Shown here piece by piece: positions 33,190-43,800 of a stretch of DNA of 64,000 nt (position 1 is the stretch's first letter; each line of letters starts with the position of its first letter). A program made the position numbers and the translations under genes. The notes under the pieces are model-generated. The model ran no database searches. It saw only the letters and a program-made list of their open reading frames with translations, and was not told the DNA's origin. This DNA is from Rhizomys pruinosus (Eukaryota > Chordata > Mammalia > Rodentia > Spalacidae), in contig VZQC01009567.1 in the NCBI GenBank assembly GCA_009823505.1, positions 94,378 to 158,377 on the forward strand. The letters run 5' to 3'.

Positions 33190-34560
33190 GTGCATTCTGG
33201 TTATTGTAAGCTGAAGTTATAAAGGACGTGATCAAGGGTAATGATATTCCCACTTAGGTGGGAATAGGAGGAAAGATTTCCTAAACCTAGGACATAAAGG
33301 GAAAATTAGACATATTTCACATTGATTGTAAATGTAATGGCAAATGGGATTCTTAAGCGACAGTACCTGGAGTCAAGCCACACTTTTATATTTAGGGGGG
33401 ACATCATGGTTACATGAAAAAAATACAAGAAAGCTCTATGCTCTAAATTTGGAATGGAATAGGTCTGTATTTGGTGACAAGAATTTGGGAAATGAAATTC
33501 ACATTTAAGGGTAGCCATAACCTTCTCAGAATGTTGTACTTGGATAATCAGGACATTTGAGTAGAAACAGACTAGGAATGTTCATGCACAAAGGAAGACA
33601 CCAAGAAAGACAACTCTGTACTCAGAGACTTCTGAAGAAACAGCCTATTTTCAACTTAATCCTGGACTTTGAACCTATAAATCTATGGAAAAAACAAAAT
33701 TTTATTGCTTCTACCATTGAGTCTCTGGGTTGTGGTGAGTGCTTTTCTTTGGTTTTCTTTAGTTTGTTTTTGACAGAGTTCATAAACTGATCTTAGAGTT
33801 CATAAACTTGTCTCTAAGAAGCTAGTTTTGAAGATAAAGAAACATAACTTTCTATTTGAGGCATGTTCATTTTGAAGAAGATTTTAGAAATTATGTGAAC
33901 AGGTTGAAGACTTCCACATCCATTTGGAAACTAACTGCAAGAAACAGGGTGCTCATTGACTCAACCCTTGCTTCTTGATGCAGTCTTCTCTGCCAGCTTT
34001 TCTATGACATTTGTTAAGTGATATCCAGAGTGTTCCTTGGTGATATTTCCATTTCATGATACATTAAACCCTTCACTCATTGTTGACAGTAGAAAAATTA
34101 TGGGAGATGACTTGAAAAGTAACAATTGGCAGAATCAAGTGCTGACTTTTGGAAGCAGGAATCAATGAGCAGGGCTGATTTCTGCCACTATTGATGTTTC
34201 CATAGTCCCCCACAAAACACAAGCAAGGCTGCCTGCTACTACCCTAAGGCCCACTGCATCTCTTAATACTGTTTTTTTGCCCTGAAGATCTACCATGTAA
34301 CACCTGTTCAACTCATATCGAGGTTCCCTTCCATATCATGTCTGTAGTTTCAGAGACCCTTTAAGATCAAGAAATTATTCTTGAATAGCTCTTAACTTTC
34401 AGAAAATGCAAGATTTTTCAGCCATGGAAGAAATATAAACTGCTATGATATCCCTCTTTAGAATATCCTGTTTTACATCTAATGGAAAACTCATCATCCT
34501 TCTCACCCTTCAAGCAGAAAGTCAACTAGGTCAAACCCAGTCATTGAGGAAACCATCCTT
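33190..34560 (-). repeat. Inverted partner of 30.2-32.05 kb duplicons
   Basis: 33200-33840 pairs with 31450-32050 in reverse; 33890-34500 pairs with 30270-30850 in reverse. The junction near 33820 keeps the unoccupied retrocopy target. Confidence 0.65.
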
Positions 34561-35851
34561 TGTCTATGTACTCCTTTAACATCACTGGAGGAAAGAGGAG
34601 CCCATGGGCAGGTGGTCTGGCACACAGGGAAGGCTGGTTGGAAGTGACATTCCAGACTGCCTACCCACCAGCTAAAAAGAACCTGAGTCCCCTCCCTTTG
34701 CTCCTGGTTAGGCTTTCATGCCTTTGGACTCAGATACAAATATTCACCACCAGCACTGAAAAGCTGGTAGATGAACACATTGAGGCACAGAAGTTATGTG
34801 ATTTCATCTCTCCCAGTGAGTGTAAGTGGTTAACCTCAGCCTGGTAGTTGAGTCCCCAACTACACAGCAGCAGTGGCATTCCTGATGCCCTACCAACTAT
34901 CTCAGGAACACTTGGGGCCACACCCTTGAAGGCAGACTAGGCTTCCCTGGCCCTGGACCTTGATGCAGACATTTGCCAACCTCATTGGAGAGCTGGTAGG
35001 CAGACCTGAAGTGGTGCCAGTGTGAAAACTACCTGAGAGCTACCTGATTTGGGTCTCTGGATGCATGCCTGACTAGCTGGGTGAGAACTAGCCAGTCTCT
35101 TCAGTACAAACTCAGAAGTGAGAACCTCAAGCGTAGACCAACAACCCTTTCATACCCAAAAAGAAGGCAGCAAGGGCATTTGAAAAATAAAAGCAAAGTC
35201 AGTCTTCAATGAAACAGCGAAACACTTGAGTTTCATTTAAGAAGCACAAACAACAAAAGAAATCCATATGACAAAATCACAAAGAAAATCCAATGACATG
35301 AAAAATCCAAATAGGAAGTCTCCACTAAATACTAGCAGACTTGTAAAAGAGTCCATTAATGAGGACCCTCTAGATGTAACCCAGGTCACAGATCTTAAAA
35401 GAACTATCATAAACACACAAATATCGAGAACATACAAACCAACAAATCAAGGAACTAAAACAAGATAGGGATAAACTAAAAGAAGATAACAATAAACTTC
35501 AAAATGAATTTCCAAAAGAGATAAAAATACTGAAGAAAACTCAGGCCGAAATCAAAAAGGAAGTGGAACATCCAGTATGCCAAATGGAAAGGACAGGAAA
35601 AGACTCAGTAACAGAATCAATAAAGTATAAAATAGAACATCAAGAATGGAAGATAGCATTGAGTAATTGGACTGCTCAAGCAAATATTATGAAAAAATAA
35701 TAAGAATGGAATAATCAGGAAATGTGTGACACCACTAAAAGACACAACCTATGCTTTTAGGTATAGAGGAAGGAGAAGAATCTCAGGATGATGATATTGA
35801 CTAGATAATCAACAGGATTACAGAAAAAAATTTCCCCAAATTATTGAAAGA

Positions 35852-36214
35852 TGTCGCTCTCCTCGTCGCTCTCTGTTCCTGGCCGGCTGGAAAAAGGAGA
35901 GGATAAACTCTTGTTCTTCCAGACACAGTTTGTTCAGGCAACTCATACACCAACTCTCAACTCTCCTTCCAGTGTCCCCTACTCATATCCCCTCTCTCAA
36001 CCCCGCCTCCTGCAAGGGTGCGAGCACCGTGGCAGTCTCTCATTGGTCTGTAAGCGGTATGCACAATATACGGAAGTCAGCGGACACGCTAATGAGGGTT
36101 CAGGTTTGGCGTTCTCTTATTGGCTGGGGAATGAGCTGGGCAGTCAGGCAACAATCAGGCGATAAGACCTGGCCAGGGTCCAAAGCGCCATTTGGCCAAT
36201 GCCCGCTCTCCACA
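35852..36214 (-). repeat. ERV-3 3' LTR
   Basis: 363 bases, TG...CA when read on the minus strand (TGTGGAGAGCGGGC). Pairs with 38215-38585 with roughly 16 substitutions and two indels counted by eye. Confidence 0.9.
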
Positions 36215-36230
36215 TCTCCCCCTTTCTTTT
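36215..36230 (-). promoter_or_regulatory. ERV-3 polypurine tract
   Basis: Reverse strand AAAAGAAAGGGGGAGA directly before the 3' LTR; fixes the orientation. Confidence 0.85.
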
Positions 36231-36369
36231 ATAATATGACAGAGAGAATGCCAGTCTTAGGTTGCCCCTGCAGAGGTATTCCTTACCCGTCATGGGGTTA
36301 AACAAACAGCATAGGTTTGTTCCCTGTCTTAGGTTGGTAATACATGCAGTGGGTCTTACCTGTCTTTGA

Positions 36370-36831
36370 CTACTTCTCTAGCATGCCAAGCCAAACTTGA
36401 GGTGAACTGCCCAGTTCAATAGCGGCAAGAGCCTGCACGAAGAACGCTCTTTCTCTGCGCTGATTGTTCCGCATTCGCATCAGACACCACAGACACAATG
36501 ACCCGCGCAGGATTATACTGCAACCCAAACCCGCTATTCCAGCCCACTGCTGTAGGTGAGACACCGCCTTCGACATCCAAGAGATAAAACCCTCCGACAT
36601 GAACAAGTCTACTCGTGTAGAATCGATGTGCACGATGGATGAGCGGAGTTCTTCCAATAGAGAGTCGAGTTCACCGGACCAGTTTCTTGTTAAATGATAT
36701 GAGAGACTGCGTGATAGATTAGCTGCATGGCTCAGATTCTGAAAAGGTACAGAGGTAATGTAGAGCCCAGAATGTCTCCATTCACTCCCCAACTGTGCTA
36801 TCTGTATAAGCACGTCGAGCTGATCCTGCAC
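36370..36831 (-). pseudogene. env: ERV-3 env transmembrane C-terminal fragment
   Basis: 153-codon open frame with the look of a class II (ERVK/IAPE-like) envelope transmembrane end: an ectodomain with NLS/NWS sites, a hydrophobic segment near residues 96-118, and a short tail. The N-terminal part of env is missing, so no entry function is expected. Confidence 0.65.
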
Positions 36832-37089
36832 AAAATCAACCCTTTAATTGAGTGACAAAAAGGCGGGGGAATACTTGCGCTGATTGGGTGACCGGGATAG
36901 GTTTAGCGAACACTGTCATCAGCCCCCAACGAAGCTCTTCCGTCATCGCCATGGGCCATGGCACCATCATCACGAGTATCCCACACTTCCACATCTTGAA
37001 CCACTCGGGTGAAAGGAGCATTAAAGGTCTGAAACACTGTTATGACTATAGAGGGGACAGTGACAGCAAATCTTACCGTGTCTTGAGAG

Positions 37090-37190
37090 TGAAGGGGAAT
37101 GGAAAAGAAGCAATCTTTTATCTATAATTATAATGGGCCAGCGTCTTGGAATTGCTGAGGGCAGAGGAAGCCCCCGCTGCACGGGCCCCA
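37090..37190 (-). pseudogene. pol: ERV-3 reverse-transcriptase scrap
   Basis: A short segment (SAIPRRWPIIIID) matches the reverse-transcriptase palm entry, then loses frame. It follows capsid almost directly, marking a large gag-pol deletion. Confidence 0.6.
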
Positions 37191-37193
37191 TAA

Positions 37194-38090
37194 TTACCAT
37201 TTGTTTAAGCACCCTCGCCGCCCCATTCCCATCTGCCCTTTTGTCATTTGCGTGACTGCAGCCGCTAGGCCAGAATTGGTAAGAGGGCCGCCAAATTCCC
37301 GACAGACCTTCATCCACACTTCAAAGCCTTTATTTTTGTAAGGGTTTATTGCCTGCCTACACTCCTTTGTACATTGTTCAAATACCAATTGTTTAACAAG
37401 CGGCATGGCAGTGTCAGGGTCACCAAATACTTTTCCTGCTGCCTCCACCATTCTTGCCACAAATTTTTTTAATGATTTTAAAATCGAGTGGCTCATGATA
37501 ACGGTTATCGTCCTGTTGGTTTTGGAAGACCGGAAAACATAGGGCTGGATTTTGAGCGGCTACCTCCCTCCAGCACTCCGGATGAAACGAAGTGCCAGGT
37601 ACCGCAAAAGGCGGAGGGGGCCCCGGGGCCGTCGGCTGTAGCGGAGGTCCCGGGCCTGCCGGCTGTATGTTAACCTTCACTTGCTCCATGCTTTCTACCA
37701 AACTCTCCAACTCATCAGCTGACATATCCTGCTCTTCATCCTCAACCCCCTTGGGTGGCGCCTGTTCCTCTTTTAGCTGCTGTAGAAGTTTTTCCCCTTT
37801 TTTTATTTCTGTTGTGCAGCTCCCTTCATCACCCAAGCAATTTCTTATTAATTTCCAAATCGGAATTACACCTCTCTGCAGAATTCCTTGTTCCTCAGCA
37901 AACATTAGGTCCCCCCCAACTTTCTCCAGCAATGTGGTATGAGGTGTCCGGTCACAAGAAACCAGGGCGCGATCTCATCTACTGCTCCTAAGAACTCATC
38001 TAAAGTTTGGGTCTTTATGCCAATTCCTTTCATTTTCAGCAGTTCCTTTAAGGTATCGCGCAATGGCCACATTGAATTTGAATTCCCCAT
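37194..38090 (-). pseudogene. gag: ERV-3 gag remnant (matrix to capsid)
   Basis: Starts at ATG 38090 with MGNSNS, a myristoylation-type start. The frame shifts near 37925, continues through a proline-rich linker (GPGPPLQPTAPGPPPP) and a capsid start, then another shift leads to capsid C-terminal sequence ending near 37194. No zinc-box nucleocapsid was found. Confidence 0.7.
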
Positions 38091-38191
38091 GGTCTCTACT
38101 CCCGAGAACCTTATAGTCCCACCTTACCTGGGAACTTACCGGCTAGCCCACCTGCCTGTGTCTGGTTCTGAACCGTGCTCGCATGGATGGA

Positions 38192-38214
38192 GGTTCCCCA
38201 TCCGGGCCAACACT
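38192..38214 (-). promoter_or_regulatory. ERV-3 primer-binding-site region
   Basis: Directly inside the 5' LTR the minus strand reads TTGGCCCGGATGGGGAACC. It starts like a TGG primer site and loosely resembles a tRNA-Lys(1,2) site but with mismatches; not assigned. Confidence 0.35.
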
Positions 38215-38585
38215 TGTCGCTCTCCTCATCGCTCTCTGTTCCCGGCCGGCAGGAAAAAAGAGAGGACAATCTCTTGTTCTTCCAGATGCAGTTTATTCAG
38301 GCAACTCATACACCAACTCTTAACTCTCCTTCCAGTGTCCCCTACTCATATCCCCTCTCTCAACCCCGCCTCCTGCAAGGGCACGAGCGCCGAGCACCGT
38401 GGCAGTCTCTCATTGGTCTGTAAGTGGTATGCACAATATACCGAAGTCAGCGGACACACTAATGAGGGTTCAGGTTTGGTGTTCTCTTATTGGCTGGGGA
38501 ATGAGCTGGGCAGTCAGGCAACAATCAGGCGATAAGACCTGGCCAGGGTCCAAAGCGCCATTTTGGCCAATGCCCGCTCTCCACA
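38215..38585 (-). repeat. ERV-3 5' LTR
   Basis: 371 bases, homologous to 35852-36214. The minus strand would carry promoter and polyadenylation signals; I did not pick a TATA box with confidence. Confidence 0.9.
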
Positions 38586-39467
38586 GAAAGACCTACCCAT
38601 TCAAATACAAGAAGCACATAGAAGACCAAATAGCAAAGACCTGAAAAGAAATTCCTTAAGCCAAATCACAGTAAAAACATTAGATGCTCTTAAAAAAAAG
38701 ATAGAATAGTGAAGGTTGCAAAAGCAAAACAAGTCACATATAAAAGATAATCCATCAGAATTACAGTGGACTTTTCAACAATGAAAACCAGAAGAGCTTG
38801 GACAAAAGTATTGCCAGTTCTAAGTGCCTATAGAAACCAACCCAGAATACTCTATCCAGCAGTAGTTTTTATTATAGTTTAAGGAAAAAGAAAAATCTCT
38901 CATGAAATAAGTAGAATGAAAGAATTCATGTCTAGTAAACCAAAACTCAAGAGAATACTTGAATACCAAAACCAGAAGAAAGGAACAACTATATGCAACA
39001 TTGAACATTTAATAAAAAACATAACTGCAGAAATTTAAAAAAAAAACTAGACAAAAATGGAAACATAAGCTAAAATTATGGGAAGAAATATACATCTCCC
39101 AACAATAACTTTAAATTTTTATGGACTTAACTCTCCAATCAAGAGACAGAGACTAGGAGAATGGATTAAGAAAGAAAATCTACCCTTTTGTTTTGCAAGT
39201 AACCCATCTCACATTCCAGGACAGACACTATTTTAAGGTGAAAGGCTGGAAAAAATGTTCCAAGCAAATGGCACTAACAAGCAAGCAAGAGTTGCTATTT
39301 TAAGATCAGAAAATATAGACTTCAAGCTAAAACTAATCAGAATATATGAAAAAGATCACTTCATTCTTAGCAAAGGAACAATTAACCATGAAACTATCAC
39401 AATCATGAATATATACGCACCAAACTCCAGTGCACCAAACTTCATAAACACAGTTCTATAGAACTTT

Positions 39468-39615
39468 TTTTGGTCTTTTTGAGACAGGGTCTCCCTGTAG
39501 CCCTAGCTGTCCTGGAACTCACTCTGTAGACCAGAATGGCCTTTAATTCACAAAGATCCACCTGCCTCTGCCTCCCAAGTGCTAGGATTAAAGGCATGCG
39601 CCACCTCGCCAGGCT
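39468..39615 (-). repeat. B1 SINE in L1
   Basis: Reverse B1 flanked by TTCTATAGAACTTT (39454) and TTCTATAGTACTTT (39616). Confidence 0.88.
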
Positions 39616-39984
39616 TTCTATAGTACTTTAAGGCACAGATTAATCCCAACACCCTAGTACTAGGGACTTCAATATTCTACTCTGTACATTAGACAGGTCC
39701 ACTGTACAAAGAATAAACAGAGAGACATCTGAACTGAACAATGTGATACACCAAATGGACCTAACAGACATCTCACAAATATTCCACAAAAACACCAAAG
39801 AATACACTTTCTGTTCATTACCCTATGGAACCTTCTCCAAAATCTACCACATAGTGGGACTCAGAACAAAACTCAACAAATATAAAAAGTTGAAATAGCT
39901 CCATGAATTCTATCAGACCACAATAATAATAAAGCTTAATATCAACACCAGAAGAAGCCCTATCGACTGCATGAACTAATAAAT

Positions 39985-40950
39985 TATAGAAATTATGTGA
40001 ACAGCTTGACAGCTTCAAAATCCCTGTGCCAACTAAGTGCAAGAAACAGGGCATTCATTGATTCAGGCCTCCTTTCCTATAGAAGTCTTCCTTGCCAATC
40101 CTTTGATGACTTCTGATAAGTGATATCCAGGGAGTTCTGTTGTGATATTTCCATTTCATGATCCATTAATCCCTTCACTCCATGTTGACAGTAGAAAAAT
40201 TATGGGAAATGGCTTGAGAAGAGTGACAATTGGCAGAATCATATGCTGTCTTTTGGAAGCAGGAAACAATGGACAGGGCTGATTTCTGCCAGTATTGGTG
40301 CTTCCATAGTCACCCACAAAGCACAAGCAAGTCTGCTTGCTTCTCCTCCCTGCTCCCTCTCTCTGTTCTGTTTTTTGACCTGAACATCTACCTGGTCAAG
40401 ACCACTCATGTCCAGGTTCCCTTCCATATGATGTCTGGAATTTCTGATATGCCTTTGAATCAATAAGTTACACAGTGACTCTTGAATACCTCCTAAGTAA
40501 GATGAAATGGAAGATTTTTCACATAGCCATGGAAGAACAATAAACTGTTATATTTTCCCATTCAGAAAGTCCTATATTTATTGCAATGGAAAACCTATCA
40601 TCGTTGTCCCCTTCAAAGGACAAGTCAAGTATGACAAACCCAGTTGTTGAAGAGACTTTCCTGTAACTGTCTCTGTACTCCTTTACAAACTCTAGGGAAA
40701 ACGCTTATAAGCAGAGAATAAGACCTCATTGTCCACAGTGAAAAATAGAGCTTCTTTAGAATTTTCATTCCTAGGAACATCACAGGCCAACCCCTCAACA
40801 AAATTAATCAGATGTTCCATAGCTCTTCAATAACATGACTATCCCTGTAACCCTGTTATAACCCAAGGTATGAAGCAATGATGCAACCTCATGTTCAGAG
40901 TAATTAACATCACCCAAGGAAACCACACTAGGTAAATACTAAACATAAGA
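39985..40950 (+). repeat. Duplicon on the pseudogene arm
   Basis: Direct copy of 33890-34560 and inverted copy of 29900-30850. Confidence 0.65.
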
Positions 40951-41031
40951 AATACAAGAGTGAAAATAAGCATACCCAAGGAGGACTTTATGAAATAAAT
41001 TATTATTTATTATCACATTAAATATAAGAGT

Positions 41032-41180
41032 TGCCAGGTTGGTGGTGCAAACCTTTAATCCTAGCACTTGGGAGGCAGAGGCAGAGGCAGGCAGATCTTT
41101 GTGAGTTCAAGGCAAGCCTGGTCTACAGAGTGAGTTCCAAGACAGCTGGGGCTATAGGGAAACCCTGTCTTGAAAATACC
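41032..41180 (+). repeat. B1 SINE
   Basis: ggttggtggtgcaaaccttt ... gaaaccctgtcttg; TAAGAGTT on both sides. Confidence 0.85.
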
Positions 41181-41321
41181 ATACAAATATAAATAAGAGT
41201 TAGCTAAGGGTAGTAAAGAGAATTGTAGACCTTGGTTTAGAATATTAAATATGATTATTTGCACAAAATAAATGGTCCTAATGGAAAAAATGAATAAAAA
41301 AGATATAAGAACATGAAATAG

Positions 41322-41551
41322 GGGCTGTAGAGATAGTTCAGCAGTTAAGAGCGCTGACTGCTCTTGCAGAGGACCCGGGTTCAATTCCCAGCACCCATAT
41401 GGCAGCTAAGAACCATCTTTAACTCCAGTTGCAGGGGAATACAACACCCTCTTCTGACCTCCACAGCATTGCACGACACGGGTACATCAACCTACATGCA
41501 GACAGTACACTCATACACATAAAAAATAATAAAGAAAAAATTTTTTAGAAA
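41322..41551 (+). repeat. B2 SINE with target-site duplication
   Basis: AAGAACATGAAATAG (41307) and AAGAAGATGAAATAG (41552) flank it. Confidence 0.88.
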
Positions 41552-42178
41552 AAGAAGATGAAATAGAGAGGGAAGTTCAATTCAGAGTTGGGAATATCCA
41601 CACATCAGTATAGGAATGTGTGTGAGAATATGTAGTGGATTATTATGAACAAATTCTTCCTGAACAGCAATCTGAAAGAAGAGCTTACAGTACATTTGTA
41701 AAGCAAGACATGAACACCAGAGAATAGGTCATTTAAAGGCTCTCTGAAGCAGACTAGCTACAAAAATATTGAATCATTTTAATTCAATTACACTGGCAGT
41801 GATAAAAATGAATTATGGACCATCTAATGGAATATTCTGAAAAAGAGGGGACTATTTCAAAAAGCTTTCCACACACAAAATGTAATTCGAGGAAATTTGT
41901 GTTCATGTTGTGCCACATGGGAAAGCCAATTTTGGTTTCCTTGACTAGTCTTAATAATCTCTGGGCTATTAATAAAAACATAAGGTTTTAGGTCATCTCA
42001 TATCGCTTACCAGGGAATCTCTAATTGAGCCTACATTGCTAGCTCTAGACAAATCTTTAGCCTGAGGGGGCAGAAAGTCAACTGTGGGTGATTCTTTCTT
42101 CATCTGGGTTCCTAATTAATTGGACAGTAGAGCATAAACCACCTTGATGTATATAATCCTATATGTGTATAATCCTAG

Positions 42179-42240
42179 ATGTATATAATCCTATATGTGT
42201 GTTATTTAGCTAAATAACACACATATAGGATTATATACAT
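42179..42240. repeat. Perfect 62-base palindrome
   Basis: Two 31-base arms meet at 42209/42210 with no spacer. Only the right arm corresponds to the mirror copy near 28866-28896. Confidence 0.97.
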
Positions 42241-42680
42241 TGTAATCGATGGAGACTGAGTGCTAATAAAGAACTGTTCACAACTTCACTTTGGCTGTAC
42301 AAACAAAAGTATTTACAATGACAGTTTATCATGCAGCACCACTGCTGGCATAGACACCCTGGGTACACAAATCTCCTCCTGTCAACACAGATGCCAAATA
42401 CACATAAATAGTGGTTTAATGTTCATGGCAACTTCACAGACATAGGAATAGGGATGGAATCTAAATTCTTATATCTTTGCCAAATTCTTAGAGATTGTTC
42501 CTTCAGCAACATTACCCAGGTGAAATGTTGGACCTTTCACAAATGTCATACTGACAACCTGCTCTGCTCTCCATCCTCCTAGGCTAAAGACCCAAAGAGA
42601 AATTAGATGTGCAAAACTTCCTAGTGCAACAGGTGTGGGGACAGCCACTTGGTGTGCAAAGGCTGCATTCTTTTCTTCCT

Positions 42681-42690
42681 CCTTATTAAG
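42681..42690 (+). promoter_or_regulatory. TATA-like element of the PRP pseudogene
   Basis: CCTTATTAAG sits about 60 bases before the ATG, at the same place as in the intact copy. The promoter is conserved although the coding exons are broken, so a non-coding transcript is possible. Confidence 0.4.
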
Positions 42691-43604
42691 AGAGCTGCCT
42701 TGTTTCCTCCAACACAGACTTTGGAGAAACTGGAGAGACACCTCCAACATGCTGGTGGTCTTGTTTACAGCTGTCTTGTTGATCCTGAGCACAGCACAGA
42801 GCCCAGAGGAAGATGAAGAGAAGGTCTGGTTGGGAAGGGTCTTGCCTTTGTGCAAAAGAAACCACCATACAGAGAGAAAAGGGAGAATGGTGGAAACCAA
42901 TGAGAAGAAAGACTGGCCTGTCGAGTTCTTACATATGTAAGACTACTTAGGTACTCACTGCATATCAATTCCTTATTGCTTAATACAGTTTTAGAAACCC
43001 TCAAGGAGGAAGAAAACATAAAGGTAATGTTTTCAGAATAGAGATCTCTCTATGTTGTGAGGCTGCATGGGAAAATGATAAGTCTGGTAGCAGGAGACCT
43101 GCTGTGAGCACACTGCCATAATCACAGCAGAGAGGAGGAATGAGCAGCCTTTGAGTGAAGTGGGTGTAGGACACAGGAAGAAGAGAAACACACAGCTTAG
43201 CTGCTTCAGAGGCAAAGAACCACAAAAGGAATTTCACTTTCTCTAAAGAGAGAAATATCAGAGCTCAATTTATACTCTTCCCCAACACACTCTGTATTGT
43301 AATATGCTACAAGAAGTGTATATGATACTCTAACAATGTTAAATTCTTAGAGTTGCCTCTTCAGAAACATGTGGAAGCAAAGGACTTAACAATGGAAAAG
43401 GGTAAAACCAAAATGCATGACTGAAATGCACAAAATGAAGACAGATGTGGACATACAGGGCTGTACCCTTCTTCTGGGAGCAGGAAATAAGAAAAGCAGG
43501 AGTTCAAGAATATCCTCAACTAAATAGTAATTTTGAGGGCAGTCATCTTTGGACTCTGTCTCAAAATAAACATATGGCCTATATAAAATATTAAAAACAG
43601 TGAG

Positions 43605-43800
43605 TTTTAAAGATGGGTCAGTAGTTAGAAACACTGGCTGATCCTACAGAAGACCCAGATTCAAGACCAGCACCCGAATAACACCTAACAACCAGAACTC
43701 CAGATCCAGGAATCCTTGGCCTTTTCAAGCCTTCATGAACACTGTATATCACAGGTGAACTTACATACATGCAAGTCATACACTCATATACATAAAAAGA
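43605..43800 (+). repeat. B3-type SINE in pseudogene intron 1
   Basis: Mirror partner of 27115-27335. Confidence 0.6.

Larger units (their letters stand above)
35852..38585 (-). mobile_element. ERV-3: class II endogenous retrovirus, two LTRs, internally deleted
   Basis: Minus-strand provirus of 2.7 kb with LTRs at both ends and a 6-base target duplication GAAAGA (35846-35851, 38586-38591), the length class II ERVs make. Internal order on the minus strand: leader, gag matrix to capsid (38090-37194), a short reverse-transcriptase piece (about 37190-37090), env surface scrap, env transmembrane (36831-36370), purine tract. Protease, most of pol and most of env surface are gone. Frameshifts remain in gag. 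It could only move with proteins from elsewhere. Confidence 0.88.
34570..39975 (+). mobile_element. Degenerate L1: 5'UTR monomers, ORF1, ORF2 start
   Basis: 5'UTR with about two related ~210-base units (34700-34800 and 34920-35010), ORF1 remains (35230-35850, resuming 38592-39040), ORF2 endonuclease start (39090-39460, 39630-39975). Interrupted by ERV-3 and a B1. Confidence 0.75.

Noticed and set aside
36370..36831. Captured host gene from a 153-codon env frame
   Set aside because: Lies between gag/RT scraps and the purine tract of a recognisable provirus and lacks its own start region; a fragment, not a domesticated envelope.
42811..42940. Functional read-through protein from the pseudogene's exon 1
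   Set aside because: The extension matches intron sequence of the intact copy base for base and so was not selected as coding.
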